Notes: generated from the sequence alone by a model not told the origin. 64,000 nucleotides of DNA from Myroides profundi (GCF_000833025.1 NZ_CP010817.1:2914001-2978000); one strand, 5' to 3'. Shown: positions 44,564-54,677, counted from the first letter of the stretch. Program-made: numbers and translations.

Positions 44564-44601
44564 AAAAAGCCTTTATATGATAAAACATATAAAGGCTTTT
44601 T
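44564..44601. terminator. Bidirectional terminator
   Basis: AAAAAGCCTTTATATG pairs perfectly with CATATAAAGGCTTTTT around a 6-base loop, between the convergent PepSY and 2OG-oxygenase genes. Confidence 0.9.
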
Positions 44602-44603
44602 AC

Positions 44604-45230
44604 TTATCTAGTCTTTAACCATCCTGTAATGCTATAACGAGTATGATTAACCATCTTCACCTCGTGTTCTATACTCTTACTATCAAATACGACAAGACGC
44701 CCTGGTAAGGCATGTACAATCTCTTCTCTTTCATTCCCATGTTCGTCCTGTAGGTAAAGTGCTAATTCTCCTCCATAAGCAGGAGTCCATTCTTGATCAT
44801 TAAGATATAATACTACAGATAAAGTTCTACGGCTATCTGACTGAAAAATATCTAAGTGACGCTTATAACAAGTACCTGGAGGATAGCATGCATAATGAAA
44901 CTCTCCTTCTTGAATACCTAAATAGCAAGTTCTGTTTACATATTCTAAGAAGTGATTCACTTTATTAAAATACATTTGCTCTACTTCGTCAGGTTCTTTC
45001 TCATCTAACCATAAGATAGAGTCACCTCTAACTTCTTCTATTATCTGTTCACTGCTTGCCTGCCCTATAGCTGCTTTTTTAAAACTGTGTAAGTCTTGTT
45101 TTAAAAGCAAATTTGCTCTTAATAAGTTAATCTCTTCTTCCGAAAAAAAACAGTCAACTACTGAGTATTTACGATTCACTAAATCGTCTATTATTAACTC
45201 ATAAAATGGATTTAATTCAAAATCACCCAT
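44604..45230 (-). CDS. 2OG-Fe(II) dioxygenase (prolyl 4-hydroxylase-like)
   Basis: The 208-residue protein has the double-stranded beta-helix iron site: H-x-D in YKRHLDIFQSDSRR (about residue 128), a distal His in SKSIEHEVKMVNHTRYSITGW and the 2-oxoglutarate-binding Arg in TRYSITGW. FHYACYPPGTCYKRH and TLSVVLYLND are typical of the P4Hc group. It should hydroxylate a protein side chain, using O2 and 2-oxoglutarate; in bacteria EF-Tu is one known target of relatives. The target here is unknown. It has its own promoter. Confidence 0.88.
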   Translation of the reverse strand: MGDFELNPFYELIIDDLVNRKYSVVDCFFSEEEINLLRANLLLKQDLHSFKKAAIGQASSEQIIEEVRGDSILWLDEKEPDEVEQMYFNKVNHFLEYVNRTCYLGIQEGEFHYACYPPGTCYKRHLDIFQSDSRRTLSVVLYLNDQEWTPAYGGELALYLQDEHGNEREEIVHALPGRLVVFDSKSIEHEVKMVNHTRYSITGWLKTR

Positions 45231-45252
45231 ACATTAACAAATAAAAAGTATA

Positions 45253-45282
45253 CAAATATAATTTACAAGACAAAAAAATCAA
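45253..45282 (-). promoter_or_regulatory. Bacteroidota promoter of the 2OG-oxygenase gene
   Basis: On the minus strand TTG (45282-45280), a 19-base spacer and TATATTTG (45260-45253) match the consensus fully, 22 bases before the ATG. Confidence 0.75.
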
Positions 45283-45590
45283 TACATAAAAGGCGTTTTT
45301 TTAAGCCAATTAGCTGTTAATATGCACTTTTACAGATTTGATAATTCAGGAGGTTTCAAAGGCTTTTATCGAAAAGATTATTGGCATTTTTTTAGAATAT
45401 ATTGCAGTATTTTCATCAATATTCCACATCACTTTATTCGGCAAATAACTTCTTTAAAGTTATCAGACTATAAATGCCTAGCATAAAGGTCGAAAACAGA
45501 CTCAAAACACGTCTAATAAGCATATTCTTATTAATAAAAAAGGAAGCTATAAGCCTCCTTTTCTATATTCTATTTGTATATAAACCATTA
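45283..45590. other. Intergenic stretch after the second lectin-like gene
   Basis: No gene is supported. Between 45538 and 45565 an imperfect hairpin (AAAAGGAGGCT / AGCTTCCTTTTTT on the minus strand) lies 26 bases past the lectin-like stop and probably ends the cassette's transcript. The rest is AT-rich. Confidence 0.5.
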
Positions 45591-47069
45591 TTAATGATCA
45601 CTTTTAGTATTAATCTGAGGATTAGCTATAGCTCCACATTCAATACTTCTAACTCTTATCATAGCTGGTTTTGATCGAACACCATCAACTAAAACAGAGT
45701 AATAAATTTCTAGATTTTCTTCGGGTTTATAAAAATCAAACTGAACAGTCATTTTTACTTGTTTATCATATCTATCATACTCCCATTTTGCATAATAATC
45801 GCTATAATAATCGTCTCCTTTCTTATTACCATCCACATCTACAAACATAAAGCTACTCCAATCAACATTATAATCAGTATCCTCTAAAATATCAATAAAA
45901 GCAACGGCTCCTTCACTACTTAAATTCTTACTTATACAAATTTCTTCATATTCATCTTCTAGGTCAACTCCTTCATCTCCTCCTCCATTGTCATCTATTG
46001 GTGATACTTTTACATTTCTAATAATTGTTTTTTGTTGAGCAAAATCAATAGATAACCCAACAAAACCAATTTTAACTTTATTAGGGATTCTTGTATTAAA
46101 ATCATACTCATACTCTTTTAATTCACCTGAAAAATCATATCCATCGATTGCGTACGTTTTAAAATTGTGTTTATAATAAAAATTATCAATTAATACTACT
46201 TCATTATTTCCTTCTTTAGCCTTAACTGTAACATACATTGCAGACTCATCTTCCTCTGGAACTAATTCTACAATAATCTTTTGAAAATTTGGATTACTAG
46301 AATTTCCTCCGTTAGCAATATTAAAATAAGGTGAATTATTTGCCCTTTCAAATTTATATGCTCCTGTATTATAATCTAACAAAGCAGTAGTAGTTTCATT
46401 AGGATCAGGAAAATAATACCCATAATATTGTGAATACAGCACTGGATTTCCTCTAAAACCTGTATTTCCTTGTATAGCTCCTCTTAAAGTAATATGACTG
46501 TCATAATAATTTCCAAAAACATTAGGTGTAACTCCTACTTCTTCATATCTTTTATTAGAAATCCCTTCACGCATTTCGTATGCTCTCATTGCTCCAGTTC
46601 CTTTAAACCCTCCACTAAGGTCAAAACCAATTCCTAAATATCCTCCTGCTAATCCAGATAACCTTGCTGTAGAATTTGATTCATTATAAGCATACCCTAA
46701 TGCACTTCTCCCATATCCTAATTTAAATTTCTTCTCTGCATCAAATAAAAAGAAAGTCATTCCTCCTCCGGCACCATAGCCTGTTCCTAAAATAGAACTC
46801 ATTGCATACTCAAACTCTATCTTTGTTCCTTTTCTTAAATCAATTTCTAAATCATCAATAGCAAAACCACTATACCCTACCCTATCATGACTTAATACGA
46901 TTCCTTCTGTAGTATAACGTTCACTTCCAGAAGGAGCACTTCCTCCTCTGTCCCATTCTTCTACAATTCCAGAGGGTTTTTCAGTACCTGTTAAAGGATA
47001 TTCATATACTTGTGCTTGTAAAGTCAATAAACTAAAACACGCTATCATTAAATAATAATACTTTTTCAT
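45591..47069 (-). CDS. Secreted L-type-lectin-like protein, cassette 2
   Basis: The 492-residue protein has a signal peptide (YYYLMIACFSLLTLQAQ). Its first 345 residues look like an L-type (legume-lectin-like) domain: LTGTEKP, SERYTTEGIVLSHD, YSGFAIDDLEID, the hallmark GGGMTFFLFDAEKKF (compare GDGFAFFL-D of L-type lectins) and GLAGGYLGIGFDLSGGF. After NVKVSPIDDNG comes a C-terminal domain of about 115 residues bounded by two Cys (EEICIS and SIECGA), perhaps an Ig-like fold. It is paralogous to the gene at 55020 and follows the giant fibre gene at 54 bases. Carbohydrate binding is inferred from the fold; the sugar is unknown. Confidence 0.65.
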   Translation of the reverse strand: MKKYYYLMIACFSLLTLQAQVYEYPLTGTEKPSGIVEEWDRGGSAPSGSERYTTEGIVLSHDRVGYSGFAIDDLEIDLRKGTKIEFEYAMSSILGTGYGAGGGMTFFLFDAEKKFKLGYGRSALGYAYNESNSTARLSGLAGGYLGIGFDLSGGFKGTGAMRAYEMREGISNKRYEEVGVTPNVFGNYYDSHITLRGAIQGNTGFRGNPVLYSQYYGYYFPDPNETTTALLDYNTGAYKFERANNSPYFNIANGGNSSNPNFQKIIVELVPEEDESAMYVTVKAKEGNNEVVLIDNFYYKHNFKTYAIDGYDFSGELKEYEYDFNTRIPNKVKIGFVGLSIDFAQQKTIIRNVKVSPIDDNGGGDEGVDLEDEYEEICISKNLSSEGAVAFIDILEDTDYNVDWSSFMFVDVDGNKKGDDYYSDYYAKWEYDRYDKQVKMTVQFDFYKPEENLEIYYSVLVDGVRSKPAMIRVRSIECGAIANPQINTKSDH

Positions 47070-47084
47070 ACGTCTTTTTTTTGA

Positions 47085-47115
47085 ATCCCTAAGAAGTAAT
47101 AATCTTCTTAGGGAT
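47085..47115 (-). other. Stem-loop between fibre gene 2 and lectin-like gene 2
   Basis: ATCCCTAAGAAG and CTTCTTAGGGAT form a perfect 12-bp stem around a 7-base loop in the 54-base gap. In the minus direction it is followed by an A tract, not a T tract, so it is not a classical terminator. RNA processing or protection of the upstream transcript end is possible. Confidence 0.6.
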
Positions 47116-47123
47116 ACTCATTA

Positions 47124-50100
47124 TTATTTCACTTCTAAAACAATATTAAAGAATGTTCTTCCTGTTGGTTTAGCACCAGCTCTCACTGAATACTCTAAAT
47201 CACCATTTATAGTCACTTTGACATCATAAAAAACTTCTGTATCATAATAAGTTACATAGTAATTAAAATCTCCATATCCCAAAATAGGTAATGTTGATTT
47301 ATTTCCACCAAGACTAGACACCATAGGTTTTCCAAACTGATCTGCATAATCTGCATGAATATCTCTAGTAATTCCCTTCGCCCCTGAAACAATATCGACA
47401 TAGATGGCTGGTAAGTAAAAGAACTTAGGCATCGATGCTTTATCTACACCTTCACTACCTCCTGAAACTTTTTTCCATTCAGCTCCACCTTGACCATCAG
47501 CTACTAACACATCTCCTTGTTCTGCACCTTCTGAATTAATCTTTGTTTCATCAACCCCTTTGCCTTTAATTACATCTCCATGTACTGCACTTTCCTTTAA
47601 TTGGCTATAGCCAACTGCATCATCTTTCAATTCGCCTGTACCTACCGCATTATCTGCTATATACTTTGTTTCAATAGATCCAAGTTTTATTTCAAGTTTT
47701 ACATCCTTAAGTAAAGCATCAGATCCATCTTCTGCTTCAATTGTATTACTTCTTAAGAAATCACCGGTAGAAATCTCTGTCTCTGCTTTAACATCTCCCC
47801 AATAGGCAGACCCATCTGATTTTGCCATTAAAACCTGTCCTGATTTTGCATTATCTGCATCAATCTTACTTTCGTCAATACCTTGATTTGCAATTACTCT
47901 TCCGTGTATAGCGTTATCACCTATTTCTTTATGTGTTACTGCATAATCTGCAATATGCTTCGTATCAATAGAACCACCAATTACTTCAAGTGTCACATCC
48001 TTTAAAACAGCATTTGTTCCATTATTGGCTTTTATAGTCTCACTCTCTTTAATATTCCCTTTAGAAACATCTGAAGCTTTAAAAGCTACTTTACCGTCTT
48101 TTTCTACTGTTAGTACATGACCAATTGTAGCATTTCCAGCACTCATTTTATTAGTTGTAACCGCTCCATCTTTTATTTTGTTGTTGGTTACTGCAGAATC
48201 CGCAAGGTATTTTTCAAGAATCCCTTTCTCTTTGATATTAATCGTTGTCTCTTCTAAAACAATTCTTCCATGATCTGCTGTCTTAATCGATATCGGTCCA
48301 GATCCATCTGTCTTAAGAAATTGACCATTGTCTGACATTTTACTATACTTAACAGTTCCATCACCTTGAGCTGTTAAAACATTACCTTTTAAAGCATTGA
48401 CAGAGCCATTATTAGATTTCATTTTGTCTGTAGTAACTGCATTATTAGCAATTTTACTTGAAGTTACTGCATTAGTATCTATCTTATCTTCAGTTACTGC
48501 CTTATCGTTAATTTTAGCAGGAGATATTGCATTATCTCTAATATGTTTTGTATCAATAGACAATCCTTTTACCTCAAGAGTTACATCTTGTAATACTGCT
48601 CCTGTAGCTCCTTTAGTAGCGCTGATTGTAGTTCCTTCATTAATATTCCCTTTAGTTACTACATTCTCTGAAGTTCCAAAATAAACTCCTCCTTCTCCAT
48701 CAGCCATTAAGATTTGTTGTTTATCTGCAACTCCATTACCTACTTTAGAAGATATTTTTTCAGTTGTTACAACTTTTGCTCCTAAATGTTTTGTATCAAT
48801 TCCTGAATCTTTTACTTTAATAGTAGCATCTGCTAATAATACCCCTTTATCTGTTGAAATTTCAATTGATGAATCACCTTTTAATGGCTTAGCATATTGA
48901 TTAAGTGGCACATACTTCGCTTCACCATCTCCTAAAGAAGTTAATACTGTTCCAGCAGCATTACCCTTTGCATCAAATTTAGACGCTTGGATTGTTCTTT
49001 CTGCTATTTTAGCATTTGTAATCCCAAGATTAGCAACGTCAATACTTACATCTTGCAAAGCTGCTTTATTTCCTTTCGTCACCTCAATAGCACTACCTCC
49101 TTTAATTTCTTTTCCAGCTCCAGCAATAGCATCCGATATAGGAGAGAATTCTGCTCCCCCATCTTTAGTTACCAAGACTAAACCATTACTTGTACCCTCA
49201 GCACCTATCTTATCTGCTGTAACTGCTCTTCCTGTAATATGTTTTGTTTGTACTCCAGAATCCGCAATACTAATTGTAGCATCGTTTAACAAAGCTTGAT
49301 TATTATCTGTAACAGTAATTGAATTATCTCCTTTTAGATCTTTCCCTTGCCCCTCAAAGACACTATCTGCAAGTTTTTTATATTCTACTTTACCACTACC
49401 ATTTGCTGTTAGTACTGTATTTTCTTTAGCTGTACCAGAAGTTATTTTGTCTATAGTTACAGCTGCATCAGCTAATTTTCCTGTACTAATTCCTCCTTCA
49501 TTTACATCAATAGAAGTATTTACTAACACTGCATCTTTACCTGTACTTTTATTAATAAAAGTTAGAGCACTACCTAATGTTAAATCTTCTGTTTCGATAG
49601 AAACAGTTTCTTTTTTAATGTATTTAAACCCTCCATGTCCATCAGCAACTAACAACATATCTTCATCTATATTAGTCCCTTCTTCTACAGAACTTAACTT
49701 AGACTTTGTAATACTATTATCATTTACACTCAATTTCACATCTTTTAGCAGAGCTTTCTCTCCATCTCCATCTTGAGAAGTCAATTTGATAATCTCATCT
49801 GTTGTTAAATCACCTGCTAATTGGGTAGTAATATCAGATAACTCTCCCCACTTCGTTTTTCCAGCTACATCACTTAATAATACTCTACCTGTCCCTACTG
49901 TTCCAGAAGTAATTTTATCAGAAGAAACTGCTAAGTCTGCTATCTGTAAATTCTCAACTGCATTGTCAGCAATTTGAGCAGTATTAATCCCTTTTGGAGC
50001 AATACTTAAAGTAGCTTCTTTTAATAAAGTTCCCTCTTGTAAATTAACTCCTCCTATAGTAATAATACCATCAGTCTTTAAAGCTGCTTTATCTGAGATA

Positions 50101-53100
50101 GCATCACCTTTTAACGGTTGATAAGCCACTGTTCCTTTATTATCAATAACAGTTGCAACAGCATTCACATTATTTGTTCCACCATTTAATTTAGTTGCTG
50201 TAATTGTTGTATCAGCAATATTTTCATCAATAATTGTTTTTGTTGCAATATGACCACCTTTTACTCCTCTTTCTTTTAAATTGATCGTTGCTATCTTCTT
50301 ATCATCTCCAAAAATAATATTCTCTCCACCAATTACCTCAATAGCATCGTCTCCTTGGATATCTCCTTGCATTGCAGTATCAACAACTGAAGATATAGGT
50401 TTAAAAGCACTTCCTCCTGAGCCATTAGCTGTTAGAACTGCATTAGACACAGCATCTTCTGAACCAATTTTATCAGCAGTAACAGCATTGTGATCTATAT
50501 GCTTGGTTACAATACCTAAGTCATTTACTTTAATATCTACTGCTTGTAACAATGCGTTTGAAGCATCACCTCCAACAAGTAAAGAATTATCTACAGATAA
50601 CATTTTTCCTGTAACGACAGCATTAAGCTCTTGAAATTTAACAGAACCATCTGCTTGTACTACAGCTACTTGTTTCTCTCTACCTTCTCCAGCCCATAGC
50701 TTATTTTCTGTAATAGCATGATCAGCTACTTTAGCATTTGTCACAGCTTTTGTATCTAATTTAGCTGTTGTAATTGCCTTATCATCAATAGATAACTCTA
50801 CTTCCGCTAAAAGAGCTTTCTCAACAATTTTTCCTCCATTAACTAAGATACCTTTTCCTTTTAAATCTCTTTTTTGACTATCAATATTATTGATTATTTC
50901 ATAAATACTTTCTAAGATATCTTGTACATTATCATTTCCTGAACCGATAGTAGTATCATCTATAATGATATTACTTGCACGAATATCTAAGTCTTTTATA
51001 ACTCCTTTTTTATCAGAGAAAGTATAAATACCTGGTGTACTTGTACTTTCTTCAATTGATAATGTATTAGCATCAAACTCAACACCCTCTCCTATAATCT
51101 CTCCTTTTTCATTAACCGCTAATTCGTTATAGTACATAAAAGTACCATCAGGCTTAGCTTCTAAACGTGTAATTCTTTCGTTATTCTGAACTACTTCTTT
51201 GATTACTTCTTCATTTGCTTCTACCCATTCTACTTTTCCTTCTGCATTAGTGATTAGGATTTGTTTCTTACTTCCTGCTTGAATCTTATTTGGTGTAACT
51301 CCTCCTTCTGCAATAGAAATTTGCATTGCATTCAAGGTAGCTTGACCTCCATTATCTATTTGAATAGAACCATCTACAGAAGTAACTTCTTTTCCTTTTG
51401 CTGCTACTTTATCATATATAACATTAACTACACTCTCATCATTTAATATCTCTTCAATATTAGTAATTACACTTGCTGGCACATCAACAATACCTACTGG
51501 TTCAGTTTTACTCCTTCCATCATAGAACGCATAAGTACCATCTGTTTGGGCTACGATCTTTAAGGTATTTGAATCAAATGTCATTGCATTTTCTTCAATC
51601 AGATTACCCTTAGCGTCTATTGCTTTCTCATTGTAGTAAGATAACTTACCATTATTGTGATCTACTAATACTGTTACTGTCTCGTTATGCTTTACTGCAT
51701 CGATAATTACCTCATCACTAGCATCTACCCATACTACTTCTCCTTTCGCATTCGTAATTAGAATTTGTTTCTTACCACCCGCTTCTATCTTTTCTGTTGT
51801 AATAGCTCCTGGTGCAATACTTAAAGTCATATCTTTTAACACTGCATCTGCTAATTCTGTCTCTCCATTGATCAAGATCTCTGTTCCTCCTTTAATAGAA
51901 GATGGAGTACCTTGAGCTACCTCTATTTTAGTGATAATATTCTCGATTACCTCTTGTAAATTATCTCCTTCGATAGTAGTAGAACTGTTGTCAAAGTAGA
52001 TAGAGTTCGCACGAGTACTGATTGTCATTAAAGGAGTCTCTTTATGCTCCCCATCAAAGAAATCATAAATACCTTTTTCTTTTCCTTCTCTCTCTACAAT
52101 GCTTAGTGTATTGGCATTAAACTTTACTGCTTTATCTGCGATTAAATTACCTTTAGTGTCTATTGCTTTTTCGTTATAGTACTCAAAAGTTCCATTGCCT
52201 TTATCTAATAATACCGTTACTGTCTCGTTATTTTTTACTGCATCGATAATTACCTCGTCACTTGCATCTACCCATACTACCTCTCCTTTTGCATTCGTGA
52301 TTAGAATTTGTTTCTTACCACCTGCTTCTATCTTTTCTGTTGTAATAGCTCCTGGTGCAATACTTAAAGTCATATCTTTTAACACTGCATCTGCTAATTC
52401 TGTCTCTCCATAGATCAAGATCTCTGTTCCTCCTTTAATAGAAGATGGAGTACCTTGAGCTACCTCTATTTTAGTGATAATATTCTCGATTACCTCTTGT
52501 AGATTTTCTCCTTCAATAGTAGTAGAACTGTTGTCAAAATAGATAGAGTTCGCACGAGTACTGATTGTCATTAAAGGCGTGTCTTTATGCTCTCCATCAA
52601 AGAAATCATAAACACCTTTCTCTTTTCCTTCTCTCTCTACAATGCTTAGTGTATTGGCATTAAACTTTACTGCTTTATCTGCAATTAGGTTACCCTTTGC
52701 GTCTATTGCTTTTTCATTATAGTACTCAAAAGTTCCGTTGCCTTTATCTAATAATACTGTTACTGTCTCATTGTTCTTTACTGCATCTATAATTACCTCA
52801 TCAGTTGCGTCTACCCATACTACTTCTCCTTTTGCGTTAGTGATTAAGATTTGCTTCTTACCTCCTGCTTCTATCTTTTCTGTTGTAATAGCGCCTGGTG
52901 CAATACTTAAAGTCATATCTTTTAACACTGCATCTGCTAATTCTGTCTCTCCATTGATCAAGATCTCTGTTCCTCCTTTAATAGAAGATGGAGTACCTTG
53001 AGCTACCTCTATTTTAGTGATAATATTCTCGATTACCTCTTGTAGATTATCTCCTTCGATAGTAGTAGAACTGTTATCAAAATAGATAGAATTAGCACGA

Positions 53101-54677
53101 GTACTGATCGTCATTAAAGGCGTGTTTTTATGCTCTCCATCAAAGAAATCATAAATTCCTTTCTCTTTGCCTTTTCTCTCTACAATGCTTAAAGTGTTAG
53201 CATTAAACTTTACTGCTTTATCTGCAATTAGGTTACCTTTAGCATCTATTGCTTTTTCGTTATAGTACTCAAAGGTTCCGTTGCCTTTATCTAATAATAC
53301 CGTTACTGTCTCGTTATTCTTTACTGCATCGATAATTACCTCATCAGTTGCGTCTACCCATACTACTTCTCCTTTTGCATTCGTGATTAGAATTTGTTTC
53401 TTACCACCTGCTTCTATCTTTTCTGTTGTAATAGCTCCTGGTGCAATACTTAAAGTCATATCTTTTAACACTGCATCTGCTAATTCTGTCTCTCCATTGA
53501 TCAAGATCTCTGTTCCTCCTTTAATAGAAGATGGAGTACCTTGAGCTACCTCTATTTTAGTAATAATATTCTCGATTACCTCTTGTAGATTATCTCCTTC
53601 GATAGTAGTAGAACTGTTATCAAAATAGATAGAATTAGCACGAGTACTGATCGTCATTAAAGGCGTGTTTTTATGCTCTCCATCAAAGAAATCATAAATT
53701 CCTTTCTCTTTGCCTTTTCTCTCTACAATGCTTAAAGTGTTAGCATTAAACTTTACTGCTTTATCTGCAATTAGGTTACCATCTGCGATTAAATTACCCT
53801 TTGCGTCTATTGCTTTTTCATTATAGTACTCAAAAGTTCCGTTGCCTTTATCTAATAATACTGTTACTGTCTCATTGTTCTTTACTGCATCTATAATTAC
53901 CTCATCTGTTGCATCTACCCATACTACTTCTCCTTTTGCGTTAGTGATTAAGATTTGCTTCTTACCTCCTGCAGCTATTTTTGCTGTTGTTATTCCTCCA
54001 TCAGTAACAGCAATTTGTGTTTCTTCTAAAACAGCTTTATTACCACCTACTAAAGTTATAGAATTATCTTTAGCAGTAATAGCTTTACCTTGCGCTGCTA
54101 CAGTATTATATATTTCTTCTTTTACCTCTGTATTATTTAAAATCTCAGTAATATTTTCAATTACACTTCCTGTAATATTAATTACACTCTCTTCTCCTGC
54201 TTCATTCTTATAGACATAAGTACCATTCTCTCCTTCTTTAATTGTAGTAATAATATTTAAATCCTGAATAGGAGTATCCACTTTTAGTCCTTTAGTATCT
54301 TCTAAGACTAATACATCACCTCTGACTTCTAAAACTTTATTTCTAGGGAAAGTATCTATATTATCTATTATATCTTGATTATTTATTAATCTCACCCATT
54401 TTACCCCACTCCAATAATAAAAGCCATTGCTTAAAACATTATTTGTAGTTGTATTAAACACTAATAAACTAGTAGCTACATCTCCTCTATTAATCTGAGA
54501 AACATCTGTTAAATCTTTCAATGGAATACGAGGTATTAATACTCCTCTATACTCCCCCTCAGAAGCTTTTAACTCTAATAATGCAGATTTATGTGGTGCT
54601 TTTATCCCAATTCCAACTTGAGAAAATACGACCCCCGCCATCATTAACATTCCAATTGTAATTACCTTTTTTTTCAT
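47124..54677 (-). CDS. Giant repeat-built surface fibre protein, cassette 2
   Basis: The 2517-residue protein has a signal peptide (VITIGMLMMAGVVFSQ). A conserved N-terminal region follows (about 20-105: VGIGIKAPHKSALLELKA, GVLIPRIPLKDLTD, GFYYWSGVKWVRLIN), known in many secreted Bacteroidota proteins. Residues about 235-965 are four 181-residue tandem repeats. The remaining 1450 residues are diverged modules of 60-90 residues built on V-L-T-A-N/D-G-x-G-x-V-x-Y/W and A-V/I-T-x-x-K-I motifs. The last 102 residues (from MPKFFYLPAIYVD) match the end of the other giant protein. The motifs resemble tail-fibre-like beta-rich stalks. I see no classical T9SS C-terminal signal. Function as an adhesin is inferred. 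Confidence 0.8.
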   Translation of the reverse strand: MKKKVITIGMLMMAGVVFSQVGIGIKAPHKSALLELKASEGEYRGVLIPRIPLKDLTDVSQINRGDVATSLLVFNTTTNNVLSNGFYYWSGVKWVRLINNQDIIDNIDTFPRNKVLEVRGDVLVLEDTKGLKVDTPIQDLNIITTIKEGENGTYVYKNEAGEESVINITGSVIENITEILNNTEVKEEIYNTVAAQGKAITAKDNSITLVGGNKAVLEETQIAVTDGGITTAKIAAGGKKQILITNAKGEVVWVDATDEVIIDAVKNNETVTVLLDKGNGTFEYYNEKAIDAKGNLIADGNLIADKAVKFNANTLSIVERKGKEKGIYDFFDGEHKNTPLMTISTRANSIYFDNSSTTIEGDNLQEVIENIITKIEVAQGTPSSIKGGTEILINGETELADAVLKDMTLSIAPGAITTEKIEAGGKKQILITNAKGEVVWVDATDEVIIDAVKNNETVTVLLDKGNGTFEYYNEKAIDAKGNLIADKAVKFNANTLSIVERKGKEKGIYDFFDGEHKNTPLMTISTRANSIYFDNSSTTIEGDNLQEVIENIITKIEVAQGTPSSIKGGTEILINGETELADAVLKDMTLSIAPGAITTEKIEAGGKKQILITNAKGEVVWVDATDEVIIDAVKNNETVTVLLDKGNGTFEYYNEKAIDAKGNLIADKAVKFNANTLSIVEREGKEKGVYDFFDGEHKDTPLMTISTRANSIYFDNSSTTIEGENLQEVIENIITKIEVAQGTPSSIKGGTEILIYGETELADAVLKDMTLSIAPGAITTEKIEAGGKKQILITNAKGEVVWVDASDEVIIDAVKNNETVTVLLDKGNGTFEYYNEKAIDTKGNLIADKAVKFNANTLSIVEREGKEKGIYDFFDGEHKETPLMTISTRANSIYFDNSSTTIEGDNLQEVIENIITKIEVAQGTPSSIKGGTEILINGETELADAVLKDMTLSIAPGAITTEKIEAGGKKQILITNAKGEVVWVDASDEVIIDAVKHNETVTVLVDHNNGKLSYYNEKAIDAKGNLIEENAMTFDSNTLKIVAQTDGTYAFYDGRSKTEPVGIVDVPASVITNIEEILNDESVVNVIYDKVAAKGKEVTSVDGSIQIDNGGQATLNAMQISIAEGGVTPNKIQAGSKKQILITNAEGKVEWVEANEEVIKEVVQNNERITRLEAKPDGTFMYYNELAVNEKGEIIGEGVEFDANTLSIEESTSTPGIYTFSDKKGVIKDLDIRASNIIIDDTTIGSGNDNVQDILESIYEIINNIDSQKRDLKGKGILVNGGKIVEKALLAEVELSIDDKAITTAKLDTKAVTNAKVADHAITENKLWAGEGREKQVAVVQADGSVKFQELNAVVTGKMLSVDNSLLVGGDASNALLQAVDIKVNDLGIVTKHIDHNAVTADKIGSEDAVSNAVLTANGSGGSAFKPISSVVDTAMQGDIQGDDAIEVIGGENIIFGDDKKIATINLKERGVKGGHIATKTIIDENIADTTITATKLNGGTNNVNAVATVIDNKGTVAYQPLKGDAISDKAALKTDGIITIGGVNLQEGTLLKEATLSIAPKGINTAQIADNAVENLQIADLAVSSDKITSGTVGTGRVLLSDVAGKTKWGELSDITTQLAGDLTTDEIIKLTSQDGDGEKALLKDVKLSVNDNSITKSKLSSVEEGTNIDEDMLLVADGHGGFKYIKKETVSIETEDLTLGSALTFINKSTGKDAVLVNTSIDVNEGGISTGKLADAAVTIDKITSGTAKENTVLTANGSGKVEYKKLADSVFEGQGKDLKGDNSITVTDNNQALLNDATISIADSGVQTKHITGRAVTADKIGAEGTSNGLVLVTKDGGAEFSPISDAIAGAGKEIKGGSAIEVTKGNKAALQDVSIDVANLGITNAKIAERTIQASKFDAKGNAAGTVLTSLGDGEAKYVPLNQYAKPLKGDSSIEISTDKGVLLADATIKVKDSGIDTKHLGAKVVTTEKISSKVGNGVADKQQILMADGEGGVYFGTSENVVTKGNINEGTTISATKGATGAVLQDVTLEVKGLSIDTKHIRDNAISPAKINDKAVTEDKIDTNAVTSSKIANNAVTTDKMKSNNGSVNALKGNVLTAQGDGTVKYSKMSDNGQFLKTDGSGPISIKTADHGRIVLEETTINIKEKGILEKYLADSAVTNNKIKDGAVTTNKMSAGNATIGHVLTVEKDGKVAFKASDVSKGNIKESETIKANNGTNAVLKDVTLEVIGGSIDTKHIADYAVTHKEIGDNAIHGRVIANQGIDESKIDADNAKSGQVLMAKSDGSAYWGDVKAETEISTGDFLRSNTIEAEDGSDALLKDVKLEIKLGSIETKYIADNAVGTGELKDDAVGYSQLKESAVHGDVIKGKGVDETKINSEGAEQGDVLVADGQGGAEWKKVSGGSEGVDKASMPKFFYLPAIYVDIVSGAKGITRDIHADYADQFGKPMVSSLGGNKSTLPILGYGDFNYYVTYYDTEVFYDVKVTINGDLEYSVRAGAKPTGRTFFNIVLEVK
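51783..53972 (-). repeat. Four tandem 543-bp coding repeats
   Basis: Units lie at 51783-52325, 52326-52868, 52869-53411 (543 bp each) and 53412-53972 (561 bp). They are nearly identical at DNA level and encode the 181-residue module from AGGKKQILITNAKGEVVWVD to TTEKIE. The longest unit contains an 18-bp tandem duplication at 53763-53798 (two copies of GNLIAD). A fifth, diverged half unit follows on the left (51600-51782). Confidence 0.95.

Noticed and set aside
52195..54213. Regular plus-strand ORFs opposite the tandem array
   Set aside because: They recur every 543 bp because the coding strand repeats; they are antisense shadows with Ser/Thr/Val-rich nonsense composition.
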